DNA from: Sphingomicrobium sp.
Lineage (GTDB): Bacteria > Pseudomonadota > Alphaproteobacteria > Sphingomonadales > Sphingomonadaceae
Assembly (NCBI GenBank): GCA_030447545.1
Contig: JAUJOV010000003.1
Span: 1-64,000, forward strand
Direction of reading: 5' to 3'
DNA: 64,000 nt
Shown here: positions 47,237 to 55,219 of the stretch, in pieces
Layout: every line of letters begins with the position of its first letter
Position numbering within the stretch: position 1 is the first letter of the stretch
Program-made: the position numbers and the translations under genes
Notes under the pieces: model-generated
Databases searched by the model: none
Seen by the model: only the letters and a program-made list of their open reading frames with translations
Told to the model about the DNA's origin: nothing

Positions 47237-48523
47237 CTATTCGACGAGCCGGACTGCGCGCCCCTTGAAGCTGTCCGCGCCTGATCCGGTGGTGCAGCTG
47301 TTCGCGATCGATGTAGTGCCGGTGAAGACGACCCTGCGCGCCACGATCTGCATGCATTGCGTCTGCAAGCCGCTGGTTCCGGTGAATTCGAGCTGCTGGC
47401 CGGGGAAATACAAAGCGCCGCCGAACTGCGAAGTCGATCCGCCTGCAATCACGTTGGCGTTGGCGGTGTGCTGAGCGGCGCGCTCGTTGTCGAGCGCAAT
47501 TCCCGCATAAGTACCGCTGGTCGGAGCAATGATCGTGGTGTCGGATCCGCCATCGATCGTCACATTGCCGATGGAGCCTGGACCCGTGCTGCTAGTCAGG
47601 ACGAACGTGACGCCCGCGCTTGCATCGACGGTCGCCTGCGAGGTGATCTGCAGGCTGCCCCCGTCGAGCGTGTAGGTTCCAGGCTGGAACGTCACGTTCC
47701 CCTTGAGCACCATGTTTCGATAGCAGCCGGGAGCCAGCGTTACCGTCTGGTTGGGCTCGACCAGCACGTCGGCGCAGGTGCCGGAAGGCGGCTCCGGCAC
47801 GATTGCGGCGAACGGATCGATTTGAGCCAGAGTGTATGGCAGCAGCTGGGATGTTCCCCAGTTGCTCGACAGGGGAATGCCTCCCACGGCTGCAATCGGG
47901 CTTGCGTTGACCAGCGAGGAGCCGGTGGCGACTGCGGCGCTGCCGGACGTCGAGTTGGTGATCATGCCGCAGCCCAGATCGAGCGTCGAAGAGCCAGTGA
48001 CCGTGATTCCGGTGACTGCCAGGGGCTCCAGGCTGACCACGCAATATTCACCTGACGGCGTGATCGTCGCAGTGGCAGCCGCCCTGATCGTGGGGGGATC
48101 GGTGAACAGCGAGGAAAATCCGAGCTTCTTCTGAAAGGCAAGCTCCACCCGCACCGCGTACTGGTCACTTGCATAGGCGCCGGTTGGCGGAGGGCTGTTC
48201 GGAGTGACGGTGGCGCTCACCGCGACGTGTTTGTTGTCCACAAGGTCGCGGGTGACCGCGTCCTGATAGCTCGCGCCGTTCACCTTCGCATAGACGCCTG
48301 CGAGCGCTGCCGAATCGGCGGCACGCTGAAGCTGTCGTTTCCACAGAACCCACTGGATCGTGTCCGTTGCGAGCCCGGCCGCGCTAATGACCACGGGCAG
48401 CGATGCGGCGACGATCGCCAGCACATTGCCGCTCTTGCAACGCCACAGGGACCTGATCGGGCTCCGGCGCTCGGGAGGTTTGCCCGCGCGCCTGAAGGCA
48501 CAGCAATGTGACGCAGCCGACAT
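47237..48523 (-). CDS. TadG-like pilus-assembly protein, isolated
   Basis: 428 residues. The N-terminal TadE/TadG-type segment GNVLAIVAASLPVVISAAGL (membrane helix) is followed by ATDTIQWVLWKRQLQRAADS and AALAGVYAKVNGASYQDAV, the classic start of TadG/DUF2134 proteins. The C-terminal two thirds are beta-rich and Thr/Ser/Gly-rich, with a polar-tube-like repetitive pattern (SSLVNASPIAAVGGIPLSSN, GNVTFQPGTYTLDGGSLQIT, GGALYFPGQQLEFTGTSGLQ). No other tad gene is nearby. It may be a surface-exposed pseudopilin-related protein. Confidence 0.85.
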   Translation of the reverse strand: MSAASHCCAFRRAGKPPERRSPIRSLWRCKSGNVLAIVAASLPVVISAAGLATDTIQWVLWKRQLQRAADSAALAGVYAKVNGASYQDAVTRDLVDNKHVAVSATVTPNSPPPTGAYASDQYAVRVELAFQKKLGFSSLFTDPPTIRAAATATITPSGEYCVVSLEPLAVTGITVTGSSTLDLGCGMITNSTSGSAAVATGSSLVNASPIAAVGGIPLSSNWGTSQLLPYTLAQIDPFAAIVPEPPSGTCADVLVEPNQTVTLAPGCYRNMVLKGNVTFQPGTYTLDGGSLQITSQATVDASAGVTFVLTSSTGPGSIGNVTIDGGSDTTIIAPTSGTYAGIALDNERAAQHTANANVIAGGSTSQFGGALYFPGQQLEFTGTSGLQTQCMQIVARRVVFTGTTSIANSCTTGSGADSFKGRAVRLVE

Positions 48524-48687
48524 GTGCCGTCCTCAGCGACAGGCAGGCAAGTGCACACGCGCGGGGAGCGAAGATCAACGCGAGAAAGGTCGGCTTCGGG
48601 TCGAACCCGCCGCGCCAGGGCCGCTCGAGCCTGTTTCGGAACCACATCGGACAGGCTGCCGTTGGCTGGCCTTCAGCAGGAGCAGTC

Positions 48688-49551
48688 ATGAGCAGCAACG
48701 ACCCGCAACCGCCATTCCCCGACCAGCCGCAGCCCATGCCCGGCCTGACCGACCGAATGGAGCCCAGGCCCGACCATGGCGAGCAGGATTATCGCGGCTC
48801 CGGGCGGCTTGCCGACAAGAAGGCCGTGATCACCGGCGGGGACAGCGGCATCGGCCGGGCGGTGGCGATTGCCTTCGCGCGTGAGGGCGCCGACGTCCTG
48901 ATCAGCTACCTCGAGGAGGAGGAACAGGACGCGCAGCAGGTTCGCCAGGACATCGAAGCCACCGGCCGCAAGGCCGTGCTCGTGCCGGGCGACATCAGCA
49001 ATGCCGAACACTGCCGAGCGATCATCGCGCGCGCGGTCGAGGAGTTCGGGCGCATCGACATCCTCGTCAACAATGCGGCCCACCAGGACACGCTCGATTC
49101 GATCGAGGAGATCAGCGACGAGGAGTGGGAGTTCACCTTCGCAGTGAACATCCACGCGATGTTCTATCTGACCAAGGCCGCAGTGCCGCACATGAAGCCT
49201 GGCGCTTCGATCATCAACACGACGTCGGTCCAGGCCGACAACCCGAGCCAGGAACTGCTCGCCTATGCGAGCACCAAGGGCGCGATCCAGAATTTCACCG
49301 GCGGGCTTGCGCAGATGCTTGCCGAAAGGGGCATTCGCGCCAATTGCGTGGCGCCGGGCCCGATCTGGACGCCGCTGATCCCCGCGACCATGCCCGAGGG
49401 CAAGGTCAGCAGCTTCGGCGAGCAGGTGCCGATGAAGCGGCCCGGCCAGCCGCGTGAGCTTGCACCGGTCTACGTGATGCTCGCGTCGGACGAGGCGAGC
49501 TACGTGTCGGGAGCGACGATCGCGGTGACGGGAGGCCAGCCGATCATCTGA
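48688..49551 (+). CDS. Short-chain dehydrogenase/reductase (stress-type, YhdG/GsiB-like group)
   Basis: 287 residues from an ATG at 48688 with AGGAG upstream. A hydrophilic Pro-rich N-terminus (QPPFPDQPQPMPGLTDRMEP) precedes the Rossmann motif ITGGDSGIGRAVAIAFAREG. NNAA, a Ser in TTSVQ and the catalytic YASTK are all present, and the family end is SYVSGATIAVTGGQPII. The extended N-terminus is typical of SDRs described as general-stress oxidoreductases. Substrate unknown. The stop overlaps the next ATG (TGATG). Confidence 0.92.
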   Translation: MSSNDPQPPFPDQPQPMPGLTDRMEPRPDHGEQDYRGSGRLADKKAVITGGDSGIGRAVAIAFAREGADVLISYLEEEEQDAQQVRQDIEATGRKAVLVPGDISNAEHCRAIIARAVEEFGRIDILVNNAAHQDTLDSIEEISDEEWEFTFAVNIHAMFYLTKAAVPHMKPGASIINTTSVQADNPSQELLAYASTKGAIQNFTGGLAQMLAERGIRANCVAPGPIWTPLIPATMPEGKVSSFGEQVPMKRPGQPRELAPVYVMLASDEASYVSGATIAVTGGQPII

Positions 49552-50024
49552 TGGGCGAGTGCTTGACGGGAGTGCAGCAGCCAGTGGCGAGCGACCCTGC
49601 GAAGCCGATCCTCGAGCTTGTCGACAATCCCGGCGACGAACTGCGCCGGGCAATCCTAGAGCCGCTCGCGCAGTTCAACAGCGCGCTGCGCGGCCCGCCA
49701 GGAGCGGGGCCGCTGTGCATCGCCATCCGCGGTGAGGACGGCAGTCACGCGGGCGGTCTGTGGGGCGGTACCTTCTACGACTGTCTGGCGATCGAATTGC
49801 TGGTCGTGCCTGAAGCGCTGCGTGGGCAGGGGCTCGGCCGCGCGATGCTCGAGCGGGCGGAGCAGGAAGCGCGCGCGCGCGGCTGCATCGGCGCCTGGCT
49901 CGATACGTTCAGCTTCCAGGCGCGCGGCTTCTACGAGAAGCTCGGCTATGGCCTTGCAGGCACCATTGCCGATCATCCGATCGGCGGCGCCCGCTATTTC
50001 CTGATGAAGCGCTGGGATCGCTAG
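49551..50024 (+). CDS. GNAT-family N-acetyltransferase
   Basis: 157 residues. The acetyl-CoA motif is ELLVVPEALRGQGLGRAML, followed by ERAEQEARARGCIGAWLDTF and QARGFYEKLGYGLAGTI. Standard small GNAT enzyme; acceptor unknown. The ATG overlaps the SDR stop by one base (TGATG), so both are one transcript. It ends 4 bp into the convergent transglutaminase-like gene. Confidence 0.9.
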   Translation: MGECLTGVQQPVASDPAKPILELVDNPGDELRRAILEPLAQFNSALRGPPGAGPLCIAIRGEDGSHAGGLWGGTFYDCLAIELLVVPEALRGQGLGRAMLERAEQEARARGCIGAWLDTFSFQARGFYEKLGYGLAGTIADHPIGGARYFLMKRWDR

Positions 50025-50680
50025 GCGATCTGGTTCCAGACGTTCGGGCGGATGCGCTGCTCGCCCCAGTGGAAGCCGGGATGCTGCGCGAGCGGCGCGT
50101 CCGCGAAGATCCGCACCGCGGCGACCGAGCCATAGCCGCGGCCCTGGCGCGGGTTGATCCACGTCCCTGCGCTGCCGTCCCAGATCTGGAGCTTGTCCTC
50201 GCCGACCAGCAGGGCAGTCGCTTCATGATAGATGTGCTCGCCGTCAAGCCAGTGGCACGAGCTTTGCGCCGCCTCCCAGCTGCCGCGCCACTGGTCGGTC
50301 GCGTCGGTCGAATAGCGCTGCACGAGCTGGCCCGGAAAGCATGTCAGACCGCGCGCGGCGAAGACCTCGTGCGCGAGCGCCGAGTGAGCGCCGCAGTCGA
50401 TCGTGTCGAGCCGCACGACCTCGCACCAGTGCATCGGCCAGGCCGACGGGCCCCATTTGTACTTCTGCCGAAGCCACCTGGGGCCGCTGGCGAGGCCGCC
50501 GCCGTTGAGCTGCGCGTAGTCCGCCGCGATCACCCACTCGCGTGCGAGGTCGCAGCAGGCCGAGCCGTGATGCGACAGGCGGCTGAAGGGAAAGCTCTCC
50601 CAGCGATCGCTTGGCAGCGGCGTGCTCGGAGCCTGCGCGAGCTCCCCGTCCGCGAGGGCCTTAGCCTCGACCAAATACAT
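50021..50680 (-). CDS. Transglutaminase-like cysteine-protease-fold protein
   Basis: 219 residues. I do not recognise a named family. The order of conserved-looking residues suggests a papain/transglutaminase-type triad: Cys in TIDCGAHSALAHEVFAARGL, His in DGEHIYHEATALLVGEDKLQ, and Asp in IWDGSAGTWINPRQGRGYG. That DCGAHS...H(E)A...WD pattern is the normal arrangement of transglutaminase-core enzymes. The ATG lies 20 bp inside the upstream ATP-grasp/decarboxylase gene, so the two proteins are translated together and should act in one process. The catalytic assignment is inference. Confidence 0.65.
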   Translation of the reverse strand: MYLVEAKALADGELAQAPSTPLPSDRWESFPFSRLSHHGSACCDLAREWVIAADYAQLNGGGLASGPRWLRQKYKWGPSAWPMHWCEVVRLDTIDCGAHSALAHEVFAARGLTCFPGQLVQRYSTDATDQWRGSWEAAQSSCHWLDGEHIYHEATALLVGEDKLQIWDGSAGTWINPRQGRGYGSVAAVRIFADAPLAQHPGFHWGEQRIRPNVWNQIA

Positions 50681-52844
50681 AAGACATGCTCCTGTCGTAA
50701 CCGCCGGCATCGCAGAAGATGAGAACGTCGCCCGCGCGCGTGCCGTCCGGCAGAGCGACGTTCGAAGCGACGATGTCATGCTCCATGCAGAGCCGGCCCA
50801 TGAGGTGGGTCTTGCCGCGGCCAAGCGGCTGAAGCGCGCCGGTGTCGGCACACTGGCGAAGGATCCGGTGGGGCTGGAAGGCGAACATCGGAAGCTCGGC
50901 GATCGAGCCGTCGACCACAGCTTCGACATAGTCGTCCTCATGCTCCTGGATTTCCAGGATGCGCATCGCCACGGCCATCGACGGCTGGGCCATCGCCTTG
51001 CCCGGTTCGGACACGATCTGGCGCACGCCTGGAAGCGCGGCCTTCACCCGCTCCACCGCGCGGGCGAAGCGGTCGTCGTCGGCGGCATGCCAGTCGTCCG
51101 GGAACCAGCCGCCGCCCATGTCGAGGATCTCGATCGTGCGGCCGGTGAGCCGCTCGATCGACTCGCACCATTTGAGCATGGATTCGAACAGGTGCCACCA
51201 CTGGGCGACCCCGATGTTGGAGCTGGCCATGTGGAAGTGGACGCCGAAGGCGCTGTCCTCGGGCAGCCGCGCGACGGCATCGACCAGCTTGCCGAACGTC
51301 ATCGGGCTGTCGAGCGGGATTCCGAAGCGCGAGACCACGTTGGGGGTGCGCAGGCGGATGCCTACGTGGCGCGAGGACATTTCGCCGGCAGCCATTGCGG
51401 CGACGCAGCGGTCGAGGTCGGCAATGCTGTCGCAGAAGACCGCGTGGAGCCGCTCCTTCGGCATCATGCCTTCGGGCCACCATTTGCCCGGACCGTTGAG
51501 GATCACCTGATCGGGGCGGAAGCCGACCTCCAGCGCCTTTTGCACCTCGAGCAGGCTGATCGCTTCGGCAAGGAAGCCATTGTCGAGGGCGAGGCGGATC
51601 AGCCGCTCGTCCGGGTTGGTCTTGATCGAATAGCCGCTGACGACCTGCACCTCGTTGCTGCTCAGGCGGCGGGCGCGCTGCGACGCGCGCTCGAACAGGG
51701 TCCCGGCGGTGGAATCGAGGTAAAGGAACTGCGGCGTCTGGACCGCGGCCAGATCGTAACCGCCAATGTCGTGGAGGAAGCTGTCAGGCAGTTGCGGCGC
51801 TCCGTCAGCGCCTTCACTCATGTCCTCGACGAGCTCGATCAGCTCAGGGTTCGACTTGTGCAGGCGTTCGGCAAGCGAGGTCAGGCCCGACGGGTGCTTC
51901 ATCGAATGACCGACCGCGCCCGCGAGCGGCTCGGCCAGCGGCGGCAGCGGGTAATCCTCCCGAACCGGGACTTCGAGCACTACCCGAGTGAACTCCGACG
52001 CCTGGGCCTGGCTCTTGCGCGCGGGGACGCCCGCGGCCGCCTCGACCAGCAGCGCGGGGAGGTTGTGCCCGGCGATCGTCGCCCCGTGCACCCAGGCCGG
52101 GAAGCGCGGGTTCATCTCGAGCAGCCACAGCTCGCCCGAAGCGTCGCGCACCATCTCGAGCTCGCCGCCGCCGGTCCAGTCGAGCTCGCGCACCATCGCC
52201 CGCAGCGGTTCTCCGAACTCGGGCTGCACCGGCGCGATGTCGCCTGCCCAGGTCTTGCCTTCGGGCGTGATGTCGCGCTTGCGCATGCTGACGCAGTCGA
52301 GCAGCTCGCCGCGATAGGCGGCGAGCATCACCGATTCCTCGTAGCCGGTCACATGCGCCTGGAGGAACAGGCGGTCGGTCGACCACACCTTGGCAAGGGC
52401 GTCGCGAGCGGCGACGAACGAGTCCCAGGTCGGGGTGCGCGCCGCGTCATAATAAGGGCCCTTGAGCCACACGCGCCAGTTATGCTCGCGGCAGAAGGCG
52501 TGCAGATCCCAATCGGGAAGGTCGGTCGACACGAAGGTCGGGACCTTCACCGGCAGTCCGTGGTGAGCTTCGACCGCGGGCTTGGCGATGCGCTTGAGCG
52601 CCCCCATTGCGGGAGCGAGCAGGTTCGGGTGGCCCTGGGGGAAGATCCCGGCGAGCCACATGGCTTCGAGGTCGCTCCCCGAAATCCACAGGCCGCCTTC
52701 GTCGAGAGCGGCCTTGACCTTCTCTCCGTAAGCCTCGAGGTCAAGCTCGTCCCACGGCCGCTGGATCGACAGATCGTCGAGCTCGTCCCAGTGGCTGGGC
52801 GAGACGCGGTTGGAATATAAGTCGCCGACGAGCGTTGGGGAGGG
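50661..52844 (-). CDS. ATP-grasp / fold-III PLP decarboxylase fusion protein
   Basis: About 728 residues in one open frame (TAA before 52844). N-terminal 300 residues are an ATP-grasp ligase: LYSNRVSPSHWDELDDL, lysine loop in WRVWLKGPYYDA, and the metal-binding end ELWLLEMNPRFPAWVHGATI. The C-terminal 400 residues are a LysA/ornithine-decarboxylase-type enzyme: PLP lysine in VVSGYSIKTNPDERLI, LDMGGGWFPDDW, SEPGKAMAQP, catalytic Cys in GRLCMEHD and FCDAGGYDRSMSY. All key residues are present. Substrate unknown: either an amino acid is ligated and then decarboxylated, or the reverse. No ATG, GTG or TTG lies near the apparent N-terminus; the first in-frame ATG (52661) is inside the ATP-grasp domain, so the start is unresolved. 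Confidence 0.82.
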   Translation of the reverse strand, partial: PSPTLVGDLYSNRVSPSHWDELDDLSIQRPWDELDLEAYGEKVKAALDEGGLWISGSDLEAMWLAGIFPQGHPNLLAPAMGALKRIAKPAVEAHHGLPVKVPTFVSTDLPDWDLHAFCREHNWRVWLKGPYYDAARTPTWDSFVAARDALAKVWSTDRLFLQAHVTGYEESVMLAAYRGELLDCVSMRKRDITPEGKTWAGDIAPVQPEFGEPLRAMVRELDWTGGGELEMVRDASGELWLLEMNPRFPAWVHGATIAGHNLPALLVEAAAGVPARKSQAQASEFTRVVLEVPVREDYPLPPLAEPLAGAVGHSMKHPSGLTSLAERLHKSNPELIELVEDMSEGADGAPQLPDSFLHDIGGYDLAAVQTPQFLYLDSTAGTLFERASQRARRLSSNEVQVVSGYSIKTNPDERLIRLALDNGFLAEAISLLEVQKALEVGFRPDQVILNGPGKWWPEGMMPKERLHAVFCDSIADLDRCVAAMAAGEMSSRHVGIRLRTPNVVSRFGIPLDSPMTFGKLVDAVARLPEDSAFGVHFHMASSNIGVAQWWHLFESMLKWCESIERLTGRTIEILDMGGGWFPDDWHAADDDRFARAVERVKAALPGVRQIVSEPGKAMAQPSMAVAMRILEIQEHEDDYVEAVVDGSIAELPMFAFQPHRILRQCADTGALQPLGRGKTHLMGRLCMEHDIVASNVALPDGTRAGDVLIFCDAGGYDRSMSYVFGRG

Positions 52845-53044
52845 TTAGCCTTGTCTGAGGGAGCGAGTGATGCCCACGCCCGGCTGCGGATTTCCGCCGC
52901 AATAAAGGCCGCTCACAAAATCTCCATACCGCTCCAAAGTGCATTAGGGGGACAGGCTGAGTTCGCCTTCGCGCGGGAAGGCGGGATAATCAGCCGGTGG
53001 GGACAGGCGCTGGGCAATAGTCGCAAGCGACGGGAAGGGATTTG
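52845..53044. promoter_or_regulatory. Divergent intergenic region of the ATP-grasp and oxygenase genes
   Basis: About 200 bases separating the fusion gene (minus) from the oxygenase gene (plus). It contains a hairpin CGCCTTC-GCGCGG-GAAGGCG (52964-52983) and a good ribosome site (GGGAAGGGATTTG) for the plus-strand ATG at 53045. Promoters must lie here but no clear boxes were identified. Confidence 0.5.
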
Positions 53045-53792
53045 ATGCAGGTTAGAGCCGAGATATTATATTTTAAAGAACCCGGGACCGGGGTCCGTCC
53101 GGGAGTTCACTCGCGATGGTGAACACCAGCCCCGCTATCCGTCCTATGTCGATCTCGACCAGTTCATCGACGTCGAGCAGCTGAAAGCGCTCGACGGCAC
53201 CATCCGCGAGCGCCTCGAGCGACGCCTCGCGGCCGAGCGCGACCTGCGTTTCTACACGGGCCCTTTCATCCTGAACCCCGATGCGCCAACGCTGCCGGGA
53301 TCGCGCATGGTATGCCTTGCCCGCTCCGAAGGGCTCGAGGACTATTACGACCTCGATCGAACGGACCTGTGGAGCATCAGCGATGAGGCGGACGAGTTTT
53401 CGCAGCTGATGGATTTCCTGCGCACGCTGCCGTTCGCGGCGACTGGCCGGATGCTGATCATGTACGATCCGGACGGGCGAGCGGTCACTGCGCACCGCGA
53501 CCATGACAGCATCGATTTGTGCCACGAGTTCGTCTGGTTGCGAACCAACCTTGAGAAGCCGTTCTACATGCTCGACCCCGCGACTGGAGAGAAGCTCTAC
53601 GTCGGCGGCTATTCCGCCCGGTTCGACACGGTCAACCAGTATCATGGCGCCGATGCCACGGGCGAGCTCGCGTGGAGCATCCGCGTCGACGGGCGGTTCA
53701 CTGACGAGTTCCGGGCGATGATGCCGGCGGCCGCGGAGAACCCGGCGAGCCGGGCTGCGCTCTGGGCGCAGTCGGCCGGGATCAAGGCGTAG
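53045..53792 (+). CDS. Putative 2OG-Fe(II) oxygenase, one frame break near the start
   Basis: About 248 residues. ATG at 53045 with GGGAAGGG upstream. One extra base near 53055 separates the start from the sensible frame (YYILKNPGPGSVREFTRDGE, PRYPSYVDLDQFIDVEQLKA). The core reads RMLIMYDPDGRAVTAHRDHD, then EFVWLRTNLEKPFYMLDPAT, YVGGYSARFDTVNQYHGADA and AWSIRVDGRF. HRD followed by a distal His and an Arg 13 residues later is the facial-triad-plus-2OG-anchor pattern of Fe(II)/2-oxoglutarate oxygenases (aspartyl-hydroxylase-like). Divergent from the ATP-grasp/decarboxylase fusion, which suggests a shared pathway. Confidence 0.65.
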
Positions 53793-53890
53793 GGTAGACG
53801 ACCGAGTTCAGCCGTCGCGACCGACCATAGTCAGGTTCGGTCAATATGACCGCCGCCACTCGAGCTGCTGTCGATCGAGCGTGAGGAAAT

Positions 53891-55129
53891 ATGGCTGCGG
53901 CCCGTGTGGCACGACTTGCAGGGTTCCTGGTGACGTTCGCCGCTGCCGCGACCGCAGCGGGCGCTCAGCCTTTGTCCTCGCCGGGCGCTGGGCCTGCTGC
54001 TTCGACCATCGAGGTTCAGGAGGATTCGCAGGCGCTGGCGCAGGACGCGGCGCAATATGCGCAGCTGCATCTCGTGAGCCTGGCTGAAGCGGTGCGACGG
54101 CTCGAGGCGCAGGAAGCCAGCGCGGCCGTGACCGATCGCATCGGCCGGGCGCTCAGGCACCGGCTCGCCGGAATCTCGATCGAGCACCGTCCGCAATATC
54201 GCATCGTCGTGTTTCTGACGGGCGACGAGCCGGTCGTGGATCAGTCGGCACTCGCCGCCGGGAGTCCGGTTCCGGTCGTTTTCAAACTTGGCGCTTCCGC
54301 AACCCGCGACCAGATCGTGTCGGCGATGCGTAATCAGCAGGCTGCGCTCCGGGCCAGCTTTCCCAACGCGCGCGGAATGGGGCTCGATGCCCGCACGGGC
54401 GAGCTGGTGCTGTTGGTGAGCGGAGCGGACGCCGACCGGCAAGGCACTGCCGTAATGCGCGCGCATGCCCAGGGTCTGACGGGCGTGCCCGTGCGGGTCG
54501 AGATTTCCGATCGTTCGGAAAATCTGGTTCGGGGCGGGGGCCGTGTCGAAGGCGTCAACGCCGCGGACGGCAAGCGTTACGCGTGCACCACCGGCTTCGT
54601 CGTCGCAAGCGGCCTCAGCACGGGCGTGGTGACGGCGGCGCATTGCCCGGACGTGCTGGTCTACCGCGACCGCGACGGAGCCAGGGTCCCGCTGACCTTC
54701 GTCGGTGCGTGGGGAGCGCGCTACCAGGACGTGCAGCTCCACGAGAGCAGGCGGGTGGAGGAACCCCTGTTCTACGCCGACCGGCGGGCGGGGGCTCTGC
54801 GCAGGGTCACGGGCGCGCGGAGCCGCGCCAACACCCGGGCCGGAGATGTGGTCTGCCACTGGGGCGAGAGCTCGGGATACAGCTGCTCGGAAGTCAAACT
54901 TACGGATTTCTCTCCTCCCGGAGAGCTGTGCGCCGGACCGTGCGAGCCGGTGTGGGTGGCCGTCGCCGGATCGCGGTGCATGGCGGGCGATAGCGGCGGG
55001 CCGGTGTTCAGCGGCACCGTGGCCTTCGGCATCGTCAAGGGGGGCAGCTGGACCAACAACCGGTGCAACCTGTATTTCTACATGTCGACGGATTTCCTGC
55101 CCGCTGGCTGGAGCCTGCTTCGCGGCTAA
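53891..55129 (+). CDS. Secreted chymotrypsin-fold serine protease with pro-region
   Basis: 412 residues. A signal peptide (LAGFLVTFAAAATAAGAQ) precedes a long alpha-helical pro-region (to about residue 215; ALAQDAAQYAQLHLVSLAEA). The catalytic domain has GVVTAAHC (His), WGARYQDVQLHE (Asp) and RCMAGDSGGPVFSGTVAFGI (Ser). Paired cysteines suggest disulfides. The pro-region plus S1-fold layout is that of alpha-lytic/streptogrisin-type proteases, where the pro-part acts as a folding chaperone. Extracellular or periplasmic. Confidence 0.9.
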   Translation: MAAARVARLAGFLVTFAAAATAAGAQPLSSPGAGPAASTIEVQEDSQALAQDAAQYAQLHLVSLAEAVRRLEAQEASAAVTDRIGRALRHRLAGISIEHRPQYRIVVFLTGDEPVVDQSALAAGSPVPVVFKLGASATRDQIVSAMRNQQAALRASFPNARGMGLDARTGELVLLVSGADADRQGTAVMRAHAQGLTGVPVRVEISDRSENLVRGGGRVEGVNAADGKRYACTTGFVVASGLSTGVVTAAHCPDVLVYRDRDGARVPLTFVGAWGARYQDVQLHESRRVEEPLFYADRRAGALRRVTGARSRANTRAGDVVCHWGESSGYSCSEVKLTDFSPPGELCAGPCEPVWVAVAGSRCMAGDSGGPVFSGTVAFGIVKGGSWTNNRCNLYFYMSTDFLPAGWSLLRG

Positions 55130-55219
55130 GAGGTGCAGGACCGGTGCCTTGCCGGCCGCGGCTGATGATCGCGGCGTGGCGAGGCAACCACAGCGGCGCC
55201 TGGGCGTAGCAGGCTGGCC

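Noticed and set aside
50622..52820. 732-residue plus-strand frame
   Set aside because: Antisense to the ATP-grasp/decarboxylase fusion with all active-site motifs on the minus strand.
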